In this document: positions 45,323-53,745 of the stretch, one piece after another | Numbering within the stretch: the stretch's first letter is position 1 | Layout of the letters: each line of letters starts with the position of its first letter | Source: Flammeovirga pectinis | GTDB taxonomy: Bacteria; Bacteroidota; Bacteroidia; Cytophagales; Flammeovirgaceae | Assembly: GCF_003970675.1 (NCBI RefSeq) | Contig: NZ_CP034562.1 | Location: 1,860,001-1,924,000 of the forward strand | Direction of reading: 5' to 3' | DNA: 64,000 nt | Translations under genes and position numbers: made by a program | The notes under the pieces: generated by a model | The model's database searches: none | Seen by the model: the letters and a program-made list of their open reading frames with translations, nothing else | Told to the model about the DNA's origin: nothing

Positions 45323-45805
45323 ATGGCATCAGCATTAAAGAGTCTTAGTGAATACACAAAGAAGAAAAATATTGATATTTCAGAAAAAAAATTCGCAGTT
45401 GTAATTTCTGAGTACAACCCAAAAATAACTGAATCATTATACGGAGCGGTTATAGAGACTTTACTTAAAGAGGGTGCTAAAGAAGCAAACATATATAGAG
45501 AAGATGTTCCTGGTGCATTTGAGTTAACTTTTGGTGCTCAATTAATGGCTGAAGAAGAAGACATTGATGCTGTAATTTGTTTAGGATGTGTAATCCAAGG
45601 CGAAACAAAGCATTTTGATTTTATTTGTGATGCTGTAGCACATGGTGTAACAAACGTTTCTTTAAAGTATAATAAGCCAGTAATATTTGGTCTATTAACA
45701 CCAAATACAGAGCAACAAGCATTTGACCGTGCTGGCGGAAAACATGGTAACAAGGGTGTTGAAGCTGCTGTTGCTGCGATCAAGATGCTTGGCATGAAGA
45801 AATAA
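45323..45805 (+). CDS. ribH: 6,7-Dimethyl-8-ribityllumazine synthase
   Basis: RibH joins 5-amino-6-ribitylaminouracil and dihydroxybutanone phosphate to lumazine in riboflavin synthesis. The 160-residue size is typical. Visible features: VISEYNPKITESLYGA (substrate loop), DVPGAFEL (61-68), ICLGCVIQGETKHFDF with catalytic H97, and GLLTPNTEQQAFDRAGGKHGNKG at the C-terminus. It stands alone, away from other rib genes, with its own terminator. Identity is secure. Confidence 0.96.
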   Translation: MASALKSLSEYTKKKNIDISEKKFAVVISEYNPKITESLYGAVIETLLKEGAKEANIYREDVPGAFELTFGAQLMAEEEDIDAVICLGCVIQGETKHFDFICDAVAHGVTNVSLKYNKPVIFGLLTPNTEQQAFDRAGGKHGNKGVEAAVAAIKMLGMKK

Positions 45806-45814
45806 AAAAAGAAG

Positions 45815-45846
45815 AGGTATACTTAAGAAATTGAGTATACCTTTTT
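45815..45846 (+). terminator. Intrinsic terminator of ribH
   Basis: AGGTATAC (45815-45822) pairs with GTATACCT (45835-45842), followed by T5. Confidence 0.8.
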
Positions 45847-45894
45847 ATATATAAAATAAATAAGACGAAATCGTCAATCTTTATTTAATCACAT

Positions 45895-48294
45895 ATGTGG
45901 AAAAAAATATCTGAGTTTATTCTAGGTAATAGAATAGCAATTCTAGTTTTTATTGGTGTCTCAACCTTATTTATGGGGTATCAAGCTAAAGATGTAAAAT
46001 GGTCGTATCAATACATCAGAATTATTCCTGACCACGATCCTGACATGGTCAATTTTAATAGATTTCAAGAACTGTTTGGTGAAGATGCATCTAATTTCGT
46101 TTTAGGAATTAAAGATGATAAGCTATTCCAACTTGAAAACTTTAAAAAGTTTATGGAATTAGGTAATGAGATAAAACAATTAGATGGTATTACATCTGTT
46201 TTATCTTTGGCTAATGCTCCAAACGTTGTTGCTAATAGACAAGAACAAAAATTTGATATAGAACAATTTTTCAAGGACCCTCCTAGTACACAGGCTGAAT
46301 TAGACAGTATTCTTGATAAAGTTGAAACTATAAAAGCCTATAAAAATAGGTTAATTAGTGAAAATAAGGCCACTGCAATGGTTATTAGTATGGATCCAGT
46401 AATTCTGAATTCAAAGGACCGTACTAAAGTTATGAAACGCCTTGAGGCAAAAGCTGTAGACTTTGAAAAGGAAACAGGTATTCACCTCTATTATGCAGGT
46501 ATGCCTTATGTTCGTTCAATTATGGCTGATAAAGTCAAAGCTGAAACGATAAAATTTTTAGCAATTTCTATTGGTGTAGTAGCCTTAGTACTATTCCTAT
46601 TCTTCCGTTCATTCTCCCCTGTATTTTTCCCATTAATGGTAATATGCATTGTGATTGTTTGGATTATGGGTACACTAGCGCTTCTAAATTATCAGATAAC
46701 TATTTTAACAGGGTTATTACCACCCGTTTTAGTAGTAATTGGTATTCCCAACTGTATCTACTTATTGAATAAATATCATCAAGAATATGCTACAGGTAAA
46801 AATAAAGTTGAAGCTTTAGGTTATATCATTAAAAAGATTGGTGTTGTTACTCTAATTACGAATACAACTACTGCAATCGGATTTATGGTACTGATTACAA
46901 CAGGTATAACAGCAATGCAAGAATTTGGTATAGTTGCAGGTATTAATATTGCTGTTACTTTCCTTATTAGTATTTCATTTATTCCAATTGTATTTTCTTA
47001 CTTACCTGCTCCAGATGTTAAACATTTAAAGCACCTTGATTTTAAACCAACTGCATGGTTAATACATCAATTAGAGATGCTTGTTTTACACCATAGAGGT
47101 ATTGTTTATGGGTTTACTACTTTAATGGTAGCTGTTTCCATTTATGGTAGCTACCAAGTTACTGCAGAAGCATATATGGTAGATGATTTACCAGAAGATT
47201 ACCATGTTAAACAAGATTTAAGATTCTTTGAAACAGAATTTAAAGGTGTCATGCCTCTTGAAATTGTTGTAAATACTCAACGTAAAAAAGGATATTTAAA
47301 GAAAGGAACTCTTGGGAAAGTAGAACAAATTGAAAACTTTGTCTCTTCATTACCTGAAGTATCTCCTCCTATATCAATAAATACATTCTTGAAAGCAGGT
47401 AATCAAGCGTTTCATGGTGGTGACTCAACCTATTTTAAGCTTCCTAACAGAAGTGAGACATCATACATAATGAAATACGCTAGAAATAGCACCGATGATA
47501 ATGCATCAGACTTAAGTAATTCTATGGTCGACTCAACAGGTCAATACATTAGAGTTAGTATGAATATGGCTGATATTGGTTCTATTAGAATGGAAAACCT
47601 TGTTGATAGTGTAATCCGTCCTAAACTAGCTGAAATAGTGAAAGGAACAGATTTAGAACCGATGGTTACAGGCTCTACTCTTATTTTTATTAAAGGAAAT
47701 GATTTCTTAATAAAAAACTTAAAACAGAGTATGCTTATAGCATTCTTCTTAATTGCTGTGATTATGGGTACCTTATTTGGTAACTTAAGAATCATAATTA
47801 TTTCGTTAATACCCAATATTATCCCGCTATTGTTTACACTTGGGTTAATGGGCTTCTTAGGTATTCCTTTAAAACCAAGTACCGCAATTGTGTTTAGTAT
47901 TGCTTTCGGTATTTCTGTAGATGATTCTATTCACTTCCTTGCAAAGTACCGTCAAGAAATAGTACTTCATAATTTTAATATGAAGAAAGCAATAATTATG
48001 GCTTTAAGAGAAACAGGATCTAGTATGTTGTATACATCGATTGTACTTTTCTGTGGATTTGCCATTTTTATGGGTTCTACTTTTGGAGCAACTCAAGCTT
48101 TAGGTCTTTTAACGTCTGTTACTCTGATTGTAGCAATGACTACTAACCTTACACTCTTACCTTGTTTATTGTATACTTTTGATACTACTAAACAAGATAT
48201 GAACCCTATGATTGAAGGTATGGATCATTTCTACTTTGAAGATGAAGACGAAGAGATTGACTTAGGAAAAATCAATGTCAATGACAATAAATAA
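45895..48294 (+). CDS. RND/MMPL-family exporter
   Basis: The 799-residue inner-membrane protein follows the RND layout twice. One N-terminal helix is followed by a periplasmic loop (about 35-220) and five helices; then comes a second helix at about 400, a periplasmic loop (430-610) and five more helices. The sterol-sensing-like helices hold GIPNCIYLLNKYHQE and FSIAFGISVDDSIHFLAKYRQE, each with the charged residues seen in MMPL/SecDF-like proteins. These move lipids or hydrophobic compounds by proton flow. The substrate is unknown. No periplasmic adaptor or outer-membrane factor is nearby. An IS4 element begins 22 bases after its stop. Confidence 0.88.
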   Translation: MWKKISEFILGNRIAILVFIGVSTLFMGYQAKDVKWSYQYIRIIPDHDPDMVNFNRFQELFGEDASNFVLGIKDDKLFQLENFKKFMELGNEIKQLDGITSVLSLANAPNVVANRQEQKFDIEQFFKDPPSTQAELDSILDKVETIKAYKNRLISENKATAMVISMDPVILNSKDRTKVMKRLEAKAVDFEKETGIHLYYAGMPYVRSIMADKVKAETIKFLAISIGVVALVLFLFFRSFSPVFFPLMVICIVIVWIMGTLALLNYQITILTGLLPPVLVVIGIPNCIYLLNKYHQEYATGKNKVEALGYIIKKIGVVTLITNTTTAIGFMVLITTGITAMQEFGIVAGINIAVTFLISISFIPIVFSYLPAPDVKHLKHLDFKPTAWLIHQLEMLVLHHRGIVYGFTTLMVAVSIYGSYQVTAEAYMVDDLPEDYHVKQDLRFFETEFKGVMPLEIVVNTQRKKGYLKKGTLGKVEQIENFVSSLPEVSPPISINTFLKAGNQAFHGGDSTYFKLPNRSETSYIMKYARNSTDDNASDLSNSMVDSTGQYIRVSMNMADIGSIRMENLVDSVIRPKLAEIVKGTDLEPMVTGSTLIFIKGNDFLIKNLKQSMLIAFFLIAVIMGTLFGNLRIIIISLIPNIIPLLFTLGLMGFLGIPLKPSTAIVFSIAFGISVDDSIHFLAKYRQEIVLHNFNMKKAIIMALRETGSSMLYTSIVLFCGFAIFMGSTFGATQALGLLTSVTLIVAMTTNLTLLPCLLYTFDTTKQDMNPMIEGMDHFYFEDEDEEIDLGKINVNDNK

Positions 48295-48327
48295 AATTGT
48301 CTAGTCAATCAATATAAAAAACATGAG

Positions 48328-49695
48328 TCATCCCTTAAATATTGGATTAAACCTGTAAATGATCTCACAACAGGATTTCCATTGATTTAAAATGACAGAA
48401 AAAGCTTTACGAAGTCTGTAGAAAGGAGATTTACTTTTCTTTGAACCAAAAATGGGGGTATATATGTTGATTAAACGTTCTACATAATGCCTCCTTTTTT
48501 GTATTATTTCCATTAAAAACTCATAAATAAGTAGGGCTATATAGAAGAGTTTTAATCGATTTTCCCATCCTTGAACTCTTATTGATTGTAAGCCAATTTC
48601 TGCTTTACAACACCTAAACATTTCTTCTACTTCCCATCTTTTCATATATGAAAAAAGCATTTCCCATGCAGTCTTTTTTGTATCTATATCAAGGTTGGTA
48701 AGTATGTAAATAGGAGATCCTGCTCTTTTATATTCTCTGACTACAATTAACGTATACATCTGATCTCCCATTTCAGGATGTTGTACTTTTTTCCATGAAA
48801 TAAGCCTTCTAGTATACTTATTACGTTCTTTGTCATAAGTAAATTTGAAGCTCTTATTCTTCATTCCTTTGGTAATATTGTAGGTTAATCGTTTGCCTTT
48901 TTCGTCAATTAAAAATCTCTTTCCAATCCAACGAACTAAAAATTGTTGATCAAATTCTTGAGCGAATTCTAAAAGAGTACAATTCGCATATCCTCTGTCA
49001 AATACATGTAAAACAGCTTTTTTAGATTGATTACGGATAGTTTTGAAACCATTCCATATAAAATTAGACAACCATTCTTTAAAAACACCAACCCTAGAAT
49101 AAATATTAAATTCAAAAAGAGATGCTCTTTCATTCAAGGCCGTAAGTACTACTCCTTCTACTTTAAACCCAGGGACATTGATAAAACCTTTGACAGGAGA
49201 ATTATAATAACCAGGTTTAATTCTTGTAAGTCTTTTGGCTTTACTACTGATAACCGCTGACAACCCTTCCAGGTATGTTGACTCATGTTTTTCCAGAACA
49301 GATCCATCCCAAATTAAAAGTGGTCGAATATTTTTTTCTTCCATCATTTTAATACGATCTAAACTTCTATTTCTAAAAAAATCAGCAATTAAATCAGTAC
49401 TCCAATTTTTACTTCGTATTAGGTTACCAATTCTCTTAACTCCAGCTTTACCATGAGTACTACCAGCTAGTAGTGTACCCAATTCTGTCAGTAGAAGTGA
49501 TTTTGTACTATTCCGATTTTCTAGTAAGCAATGAAATAACTCTTGAAAAGTCTTTACCAAACGTAAATCAACAGTCTGATGAAGACTAGAGAGTAGCGAT
49601 GATAAGAAATAGTCAGTTTGATGAAGAAGATAGGTTAATGGTGTAGATTTTTTACAATCTAAGATTTTTAGTAAATTAAAGGATGAATAAGCCAT
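48328..49695 (-). CDS. IS4-family DDE transposase
   Basis: The 455-residue protein has D130 (LLIWDGSV), D233 (VFDRGYAN) and E357. The IS4 signature Y350, R353, E357 and K364 keeps the exact 2-3-6 spacing. Its stop codon lies inside the left inverted repeat. It is intact. A small inverted repeat (AATAGTTAT with ATAACTATT) lies between the start codon and the right end, in the leader. It shares no close likeness with the transposase at 13.5 kb apart from the catalytic pattern. Confidence 0.92.
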   Translation of the reverse strand: MAYSSFNLLKILDCKKSTPLTYLLHQTDYFLSSLLSSLHQTVDLRLVKTFQELFHCLLENRNSTKSLLLTELGTLLAGSTHGKAGVKRIGNLIRSKNWSTDLIADFFRNRSLDRIKMMEEKNIRPLLIWDGSVLEKHESTYLEGLSAVISSKAKRLTRIKPGYYNSPVKGFINVPGFKVEGVVLTALNERASLFEFNIYSRVGVFKEWLSNFIWNGFKTIRNQSKKAVLHVFDRGYANCTLLEFAQEFDQQFLVRWIGKRFLIDEKGKRLTYNITKGMKNKSFKFTYDKERNKYTRRLISWKKVQHPEMGDQMYTLIVVREYKRAGSPIYILTNLDIDTKKTAWEMLFSYMKRWEVEEMFRCCKAEIGLQSIRVQGWENRLKLFYIALLIYEFLMEIIQKRRHYVERLINIYTPIFGSKKSKSPFYRLRKAFSVILNQWKSCCEIIYRFNPIFKG

Positions 49696-49756
49696 TGGAA
49701 TAATAGTTATAGTTGTTTAGTATTTACAATAACTATTTTTTGGCTTATAAATAAAA

Positions 49757-49804
49757 ATGAGTCACCCCTTATTATTAAAATTATATAATTAAGGGATGAC
49801 TCAT
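49757..49804. repeat. Palindromic right end of the second IS
   Basis: ATGAGTCA (49757-49764) and, with one mismatch, CCCTTA continue as a partner to TAAGGGATGACTCAT at the right end (49790-49804). The right end therefore carries a second, inverted copy of the IS terminus and can form a stem of about 14 bp. The left end has no such copy. Confidence 0.6.
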
Positions 49805-49871
49805 GTTTTTGTTTCAATAATTATTATCAAGATTATGAATAAGATTCAAAATTCTTTTAATTAATTACCTA

Positions 49872-50909
49872 TTAAAAGTGTTTCCAACCTTGTGCTGTTA
49901 ATGGTAATGTTTGTTCACCCTCTGTAAACAATCTAGCACCATTCTCTGCTTCATCAATATATCCGATAAAGAATACATTAGCATTCTTTTCTAATTTTGA
50001 AAAATCTTCTTGCTTAATTGTAAACAAGAGTTCATAATCTTCTCCTCCATTTAATGCAGGTGTTTTAGAAGCGATTTTAAACTCATGTGCAACATCAAAA
50101 GTATCTTGGTCAATAGGCAGTTTATCTTCATACACCACAGCTCCAACATTAGATGCTTTACAGATATGCAATACTTCAGAAGCTACACCGTCTGAAACAT
50201 CAATCATAGACGTTGGAACTACTCCCAACTCATCTAATTCATGAATAACATCAGTACGTGCTTCAGGACGTAATTGTCTACCTGCTACATATTGATAGTT
50301 ATCCAAATTTGGTTGCATTTTAGGATTCGCTTCAAAAACTGTCTTCTCACGAAGCAATACTTGAAGTCCCATGTAAGCTCCACCTAAATCTCCAGTTACG
50401 CATAGAATATCACCTTTTTTGGCTCCACTTCTATATGATATTTTATCTTTCTTAACTCTACCAACTGCTGTTACAGAAATACATAGACCTTGACGTGATG
50501 AAGTTGTATCTCCACCCACTAAGTCTACATTGTAGTTCTCACAAGCAGCATTAATACCTTCATAAATCATTTCTATTGCTTCAACAGAGAAACGATTTGT
50601 AACTGCAATACTAACAGTTACTTGTTCAGGAATTGCGTTCATAGCAGCAATATCTGATACATTAACTGCAATAGCTTTATACCCTAAATGCTGTAAAGGC
50701 ATAAAACTTAAATCAAAATGAATACCTTCTAATAAGATATCTGTTGAAAGTACTGTATATTCATCTCCACCATAATCAAATACAGCGGCATCGTCGCCAA
50801 CACCTTTAGCTGTAGTCTTATGTTTGATTTTAACATCTTTCGTTAATCTATCAATTAAGCCGAACTCTCCTAGATCGCCTATTTCTGTTCTTTTATTATT
50901 TTCTGACAT
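49872..50909 (-). CDS. thiL: Thiamine-monophosphate kinase
   Basis: ThiL phosphorylates TMP to the active cofactor TPP. The 345-residue protein carries GVGDDAAVF (37-45), then VNVSDIAAMNAIPEQV and CVTGDLGGAYMGL, the ATP/Mg-binding regions of the PurM-like family. A later SMIDVSDGVASEV and GGEDYELLFT complete the signature. It is the third gene of a unit with mgtE and the START-like gene: 13 bases separate it from mgtE. No TPP riboswitch was seen upstream of that unit. Confidence 0.95.
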   Translation of the reverse strand: MSENNKRTEIGDLGEFGLIDRLTKDVKIKHKTTAKGVGDDAAVFDYGGDEYTVLSTDILLEGIHFDLSFMPLQHLGYKAIAVNVSDIAAMNAIPEQVTVSIAVTNRFSVEAIEMIYEGINAACENYNVDLVGGDTTSSRQGLCISVTAVGRVKKDKISYRSGAKKGDILCVTGDLGGAYMGLQVLLREKTVFEANPKMQPNLDNYQYVAGRQLRPEARTDVIHELDELGVVPTSMIDVSDGVASEVLHICKASNVGAVVYEDKLPIDQDTFDVAHEFKIASKTPALNGGEDYELLFTIKQEDFSKLEKNANVFFIGYIDEAENGARLFTEGEQTLPLTAQGWKHF

Positions 50910-50922
50910 ATATACAAAGTTA

Positions 50923-52266
50923 CTAATGTAATAACACTTTTGCTACTGAGAAATAAACACCAAGTCCAATTAAATCATTACAAGTGGTAATAAAGGGCCC
51001 TGAGGCCAATGCAGGGTTAATTCCTAATTTATCTAATATAATTGGTGTGATTGTTCCCATAAAAGATGCAATCATAATCACACTAAACAATGCCACTGAC
51101 ACCACAATGGCTAAATCATGATCTGTAAATAGAAAATTAAATACATAAACAAGAAGTGATAACGTTACTCCATTTAATAATGCTACCATTAATACTCTCA
51201 AATATCTATTAAATGACGAACCGTGAAAGCCACCACTCGCTAAACTCTGAACAACTATTGTAGATGACTGAATACCTACGTTACCTCCTGTTGCTGTAAT
51301 TAGAGGTATAAAGAAAGCCATTGCAGGTACTAGCCTCAATTCATCTTCAAACCCACCTAAGAAATTAGCACCTAGTAAACCTCCAGACATACCCACAATT
51401 AACCAAGGCAGTCTTGCTCTAGCCATTGCCCACAAGCTATCTGTTTCTTCTACATCTTCAGAAATACCAGACATTGCCTGCTGATCTTTCTCTGCTTGTT
51501 CAGTAATTACATCAACAACATCATCAATTGTAATTCTACCTAACAAACGTCCTTGAACATTAACAACTGGAATTACTTCTAAATCGTAATGCTGCATTAA
51601 TTCTGCAACCTCTTCCTCATCTTGGTAGGAATGTACTTTTGCTATTTCAGGTTGATATAGGTCTGAAACATTTACATCTTCTGCTGCAATCAATAGCTTC
51701 TTCATTGATATCCTTCCTAATAGAATATCATGATCATCAACTACATAAACAGTATATACTTTATCTACTTCTTTGGCTTGTCTACGTACCTCATCTATAC
51801 ATTGACTTACGTTCCAATTAATATTAGCTTTCACTAATTCTTTTGCCATAAGTCCACCTGCACAGTCTTCTTCATAATGTAGTAAATCTACAATATATAG
51901 TACCTTCTCTTGATTCGTCATATTTGCTATGACCTCCTCACGTACTTTAACAGGTAAATCGTTTAATATATCTGCAGCGTCATCAGAATCTGTTTTATCC
52001 ATATATTTGGATAATTCTTCTGCAGTAAATAATGATAGAAAATTATTTCTTGTATCATCTTCAATATCACTAATTACATCTGCGCCAACTTCTGGATCTA
52101 ATAATTCTAATATGTACTTACAATCTTCTGCGTTTAATCCTTCCATAATTAAGGAGATATCTGCAGAGTGTACATTTTCAAATTCATTTTTTAAATATGC
52201 ATTCTCCCCTTGCTCAACAGCTCTAGAAATCTGTTTTACATATTTTGCTGAATATTCGTATGACAT
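50923..52266 (-). CDS. mgtE: Magnesium transporter MgtE
   Basis: MgtE is a Mg2+-gated inner-membrane channel. The 447-residue protein has the N-terminal superhelical domain (about 1-125, with the DDAADILNDL repeat), two CBS domains (about 130-255; YTVYVVDDHDILLGRISMKKL and VIPVVNVQGRLLGRITIDDV), and five C-terminal helices with PAMAFFIPLITATGGNVGIQS and the pore motif. Acidic residues across the cytoplasmic domains fit Mg2+ sensing. It sits 15 bases after the START-like gene and 13 bases before thiL. ThiL needs Mg-ATP, but the link may be only positional. Confidence 0.95.
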   Translation of the reverse strand: MSYEYSAKYVKQISRAVEQGENAYLKNEFENVHSADISLIMEGLNAEDCKYILELLDPEVGADVISDIEDDTRNNFLSLFTAEELSKYMDKTDSDDAADILNDLPVKVREEVIANMTNQEKVLYIVDLLHYEEDCAGGLMAKELVKANINWNVSQCIDEVRRQAKEVDKVYTVYVVDDHDILLGRISMKKLLIAAEDVNVSDLYQPEIAKVHSYQDEEEVAELMQHYDLEVIPVVNVQGRLLGRITIDDVVDVITEQAEKDQQAMSGISEDVEETDSLWAMARARLPWLIVGMSGGLLGANFLGGFEDELRLVPAMAFFIPLITATGGNVGIQSSTIVVQSLASGGFHGSSFNRYLRVLMVALLNGVTLSLLVYVFNFLFTDHDLAIVVSVALFSVIMIASFMGTITPIILDKLGINPALASGPFITTCNDLIGLGVYFSVAKVLLH

Positions 52267-52281
52267 ACGCTGTTTCTTTAA

Positions 52282-52671
52282 TTAACCGCCAATAATTTCA
52301 TGAAGGCGGCCAAACATTTCTTCCCAAAGTTCTTTCAATTCATCTTCATCGTCCATATCAGAATAATCTGTTACTTGTATAAATGAAGACTGAGCCAACT
52401 CACTGAAATCAAATTTAAAGTCGACATACGCAGGCTTTAAATTATCATCTTTCTCAAAAGTATATTTAACTCTTTGATTTTGCCTACGAATAGACACTTT
52501 TCCTTTTTTAACATCGTTAACCCAAGAGAAGAAAATCTCTTTGCTATTAGCTTCTTCTTTTACATTATCAGCAAACCAATCTTTTAATAAATTGGGCATT
52601 ACAAAGTAAGGATATAGTTTATGTAATGGCACTCGAAACTCGAATTCTGCTTGGTATTTATATCTTTCCAT
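52282..52671 (-). CDS. START-like domain protein (SRPBCC superfamily)
   Basis: The 129-residue protein has the compact helix-grip layout of START-like proteins: a short N-terminal strand (KYQAEFEFRVPLHKLYPYFVM), a loop with LKDWFADNV, beta-strands with SWVNDVKKGKVSIRRQ and a C-terminal helix with the DEDELKELWEEMFGRLHEIIGG end. Such folds bind hydrophobic ligands. It is conserved in Bacteroidota; the ligand is unknown. It leads the unit with mgtE and thiL. Confidence 0.75.
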   Translation of the reverse strand: MERYKYQAEFEFRVPLHKLYPYFVMPNLLKDWFADNVKEEANSKEIFFSWVNDVKKGKVSIRRQNQRVKYTFEKDDNLKPAYVDFKFDFSELAQSSFIQVTDYSDMDDEDELKELWEEMFGRLHEIIGG

Positions 52672-52918
52672 AAAAATAGTTGTTCAATAAAACCTTAATC
52701 GATGTATTTGCTACAATAATCCGAAATATATCCTCAACTGCCAATAAATAATTAACGAAAATGTTTCTTTTTTTAGGTATTTACAAAGTTTTGGATTTTC
52801 TGCATATAATATTAACCGATCATTTAAATTTAATCTTTGTCTTGCATTATTTATTTCATTCAATTGTAACTAGTTATGTAAATGATTTACATAAATTAAA
52901 AAAATTGATGTAAATAGA

Positions 52919-52950
52919 TTTGCAGTTTAAAGTTCAAGGTAGCATATTTG
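52919..52950 (+). promoter_or_regulatory. Predicted promoter of the tRNA-Met array
   Basis: TTTG (52919-52922), a 20-base spacer and CATATTTG (52943-52950) lie 11 bases before the first tRNA. The first base of the -7 element differs from TAnnTTTG. The spacing is the same as at the ferredoxin promoter. Confidence 0.6.
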
Positions 52951-52961
52951 CACTCCTAAAT

Positions 52962-53035
52962 GGCGAGGTAGCTCAGTTGGTTAGAGCGTCGGATTCATAA
53001 CCCGGAGGTCACGAGTTCAACTCTCGTTCTCGCTA
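52962..53035 (+). tRNA. tRNA-Met (CAT), copy 1 of 6
   Basis: A 74-base cloverleaf: acceptor stem GGCGAGG with TCTCGCT (two wobble pairs), D arm GCTC/GAGC, anticodon CAT at positions 34-36, T arm ACGAG/CTCGT with TTCAACT, discriminator A. The elongator form is likely: the first pair is G-T, not the initiator mismatch. An A31-C39 opposition in the anticodon stem is noted. CCA is not encoded. An Ile(CAU) identity cannot be excluded from sequence alone. Confidence 0.92.
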
Positions 53036-53081
53036 CAAAATAAAAAACCCTGAATACAACAATGTCCGTATTCAATAAAAT

Positions 53082-53155
53082 GGCGAGGTAGCTCAGTTGG
53101 TTAGAGCGTCGGATTCATAACCCGGAGGTCACGAGTTCAACTCTCGTTCTCGCTA
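53082..53155 (+). tRNA. tRNA-Met (CAT), copy 2 of 6
   Basis: Identical in sequence to copy 1, 120 bases further on. Confidence 0.92.
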
Positions 53156-53200
53156 CAAAATAAAAACCTTGAATACAACAACGTCCGTATTCAATAAAAT

Positions 53201-53274
53201 GGCGAGGTAGCTCAGTTGGTTAGAGCGTCGGATTCATAACCCGGAGGTCACGAGTTCAACTCTCGTTCTCGCTA
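53201..53274 (+). tRNA. tRNA-Met (CAT), copy 3 of 6
   Basis: Identical in sequence to copy 1, 119 bases after copy 2. Confidence 0.92.
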
Positions 53275-53319
53275 CAAAATAAAAACCTTGAATACAATAA
53301 CGTCCGTATTCAATAAAAT

Positions 53320-53393
53320 GGCGAGGTAGCTCAGTTGGTTAGAGCGTCGGATTCATAACCCGGAGGTCACGAGTTCAACTCTCGTTCTCGCTA
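53320..53393 (+). tRNA. tRNA-Met (CAT), copy 4 of 6
   Basis: Identical in sequence to copy 1, 119 bases after copy 3. Confidence 0.92.
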
Positions 53394-53439
53394 CTAAAAT
53401 AAAAACCTTGAATACAACAACGTCCGTATTCAATAAAAT

Positions 53440-53513
53440 GGCGAGGTAGCTCAGTTGGTTAGAGCGTCGGATTCATAACCCGGAGGTCACGAGTTCAACT
53501 CTCGTTCTCGCTA
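53440..53513 (+). tRNA. tRNA-Met (CAT), copy 5 of 6
   Basis: Identical in sequence to copy 1, 120 bases after copy 4. Confidence 0.92.
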
Positions 53514-53559
53514 CTAAAATAAAAACCTTGAATACAACAACGTCCGTATTCAATAAAAT

Positions 53560-53633
53560 GGCGAGGTAGCTCAGTTGGTTAGAGCGTCGGATTCATAACC
53601 CGGAGGTCACGAGTTCAACTCTCGTTCTCGCTA
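53560..53633 (+). tRNA. tRNA-Met (CAT), copy 6 of 6
   Basis: Identical in sequence to copy 1, 120 bases after copy 5; followed by an intrinsic terminator. Confidence 0.92.
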
Positions 53634-53636
53634 CAA

Positions 53637-53669
53637 AAGCTTGATTGTTTATTCAATCAAGCTTTTTTT
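53637..53669 (+). terminator. Intrinsic terminator of the tRNA array
   Basis: AAGCTTGATTG (53637-53647) pairs with CAATCAAGCTT (53654-53664) around a 6-base loop, then T5 or more. Confidence 0.85.
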
Positions 53670-53691
53670 GTTTTTAATGAAAATTTTAAAC

Positions 53692-53720
53692 AAAAAAAGG
53701 GAAGCCATATTGACTTCCCT
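53692..53720 (-). terminator. Intrinsic terminator of the protease gene
   Basis: On the minus strand, AGGGAAG (53720-53714) pairs with CTTCCCT (53704-53698) and is followed by T7; it lies 26 bases after the protease stop. Confidence 0.8.
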
Positions 53721-53745
53721 TCTTTATTTATAAATGATTATTCTT

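Larger units (their letters stand above)
48317..49810 (-). mobile_element. IS4-family insertion sequence, about 1494 bp
   Basis: Inverted repeats of 22 bp with sequence AAAAACATGAGTCATCCCTT and two further A bound the element: left 48317-48338, right 49789-49810. One complete transposase gene is inside. I find no convincing target duplication, so the exact ends are uncertain by a few bases (the A/T runs may not belong). It lies between the exporter gene and thiL and is unrelated in sequence ends to the other IS in the window. Confidence 0.85.
52962..53633 (+). repeat. Tandem array of six tRNA units, period 119-120 bp
   Basis: Five nearly identical spacers of 45-46 bases separate the copies. 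Each holds an inverted repeat, TTGAATAC and GTATTCAA around a 10-base loop (spacer 1 has CTGAATAC, so only 7 bp pair). Differences between spacers are few single bases and one added T. The unit looks like recent tandem duplication of a tRNA plus hairpin spacer. Confidence 0.9.

Noticed and set aside
52672-52918. Mg2+ or TPP riboswitch for the START-like/mgtE/thiL unit
   Set aside because: No conserved CTGAGA-type or M-box motif is seen in the upstream 290 bases on the minus strand.
52962-53633. Possible CRISPR array because of regular repeats
   Set aside because: The repeated part is a folded tRNA of 74 bases and the spacers are almost identical to each other, the opposite of a CRISPR array; no cas genes.
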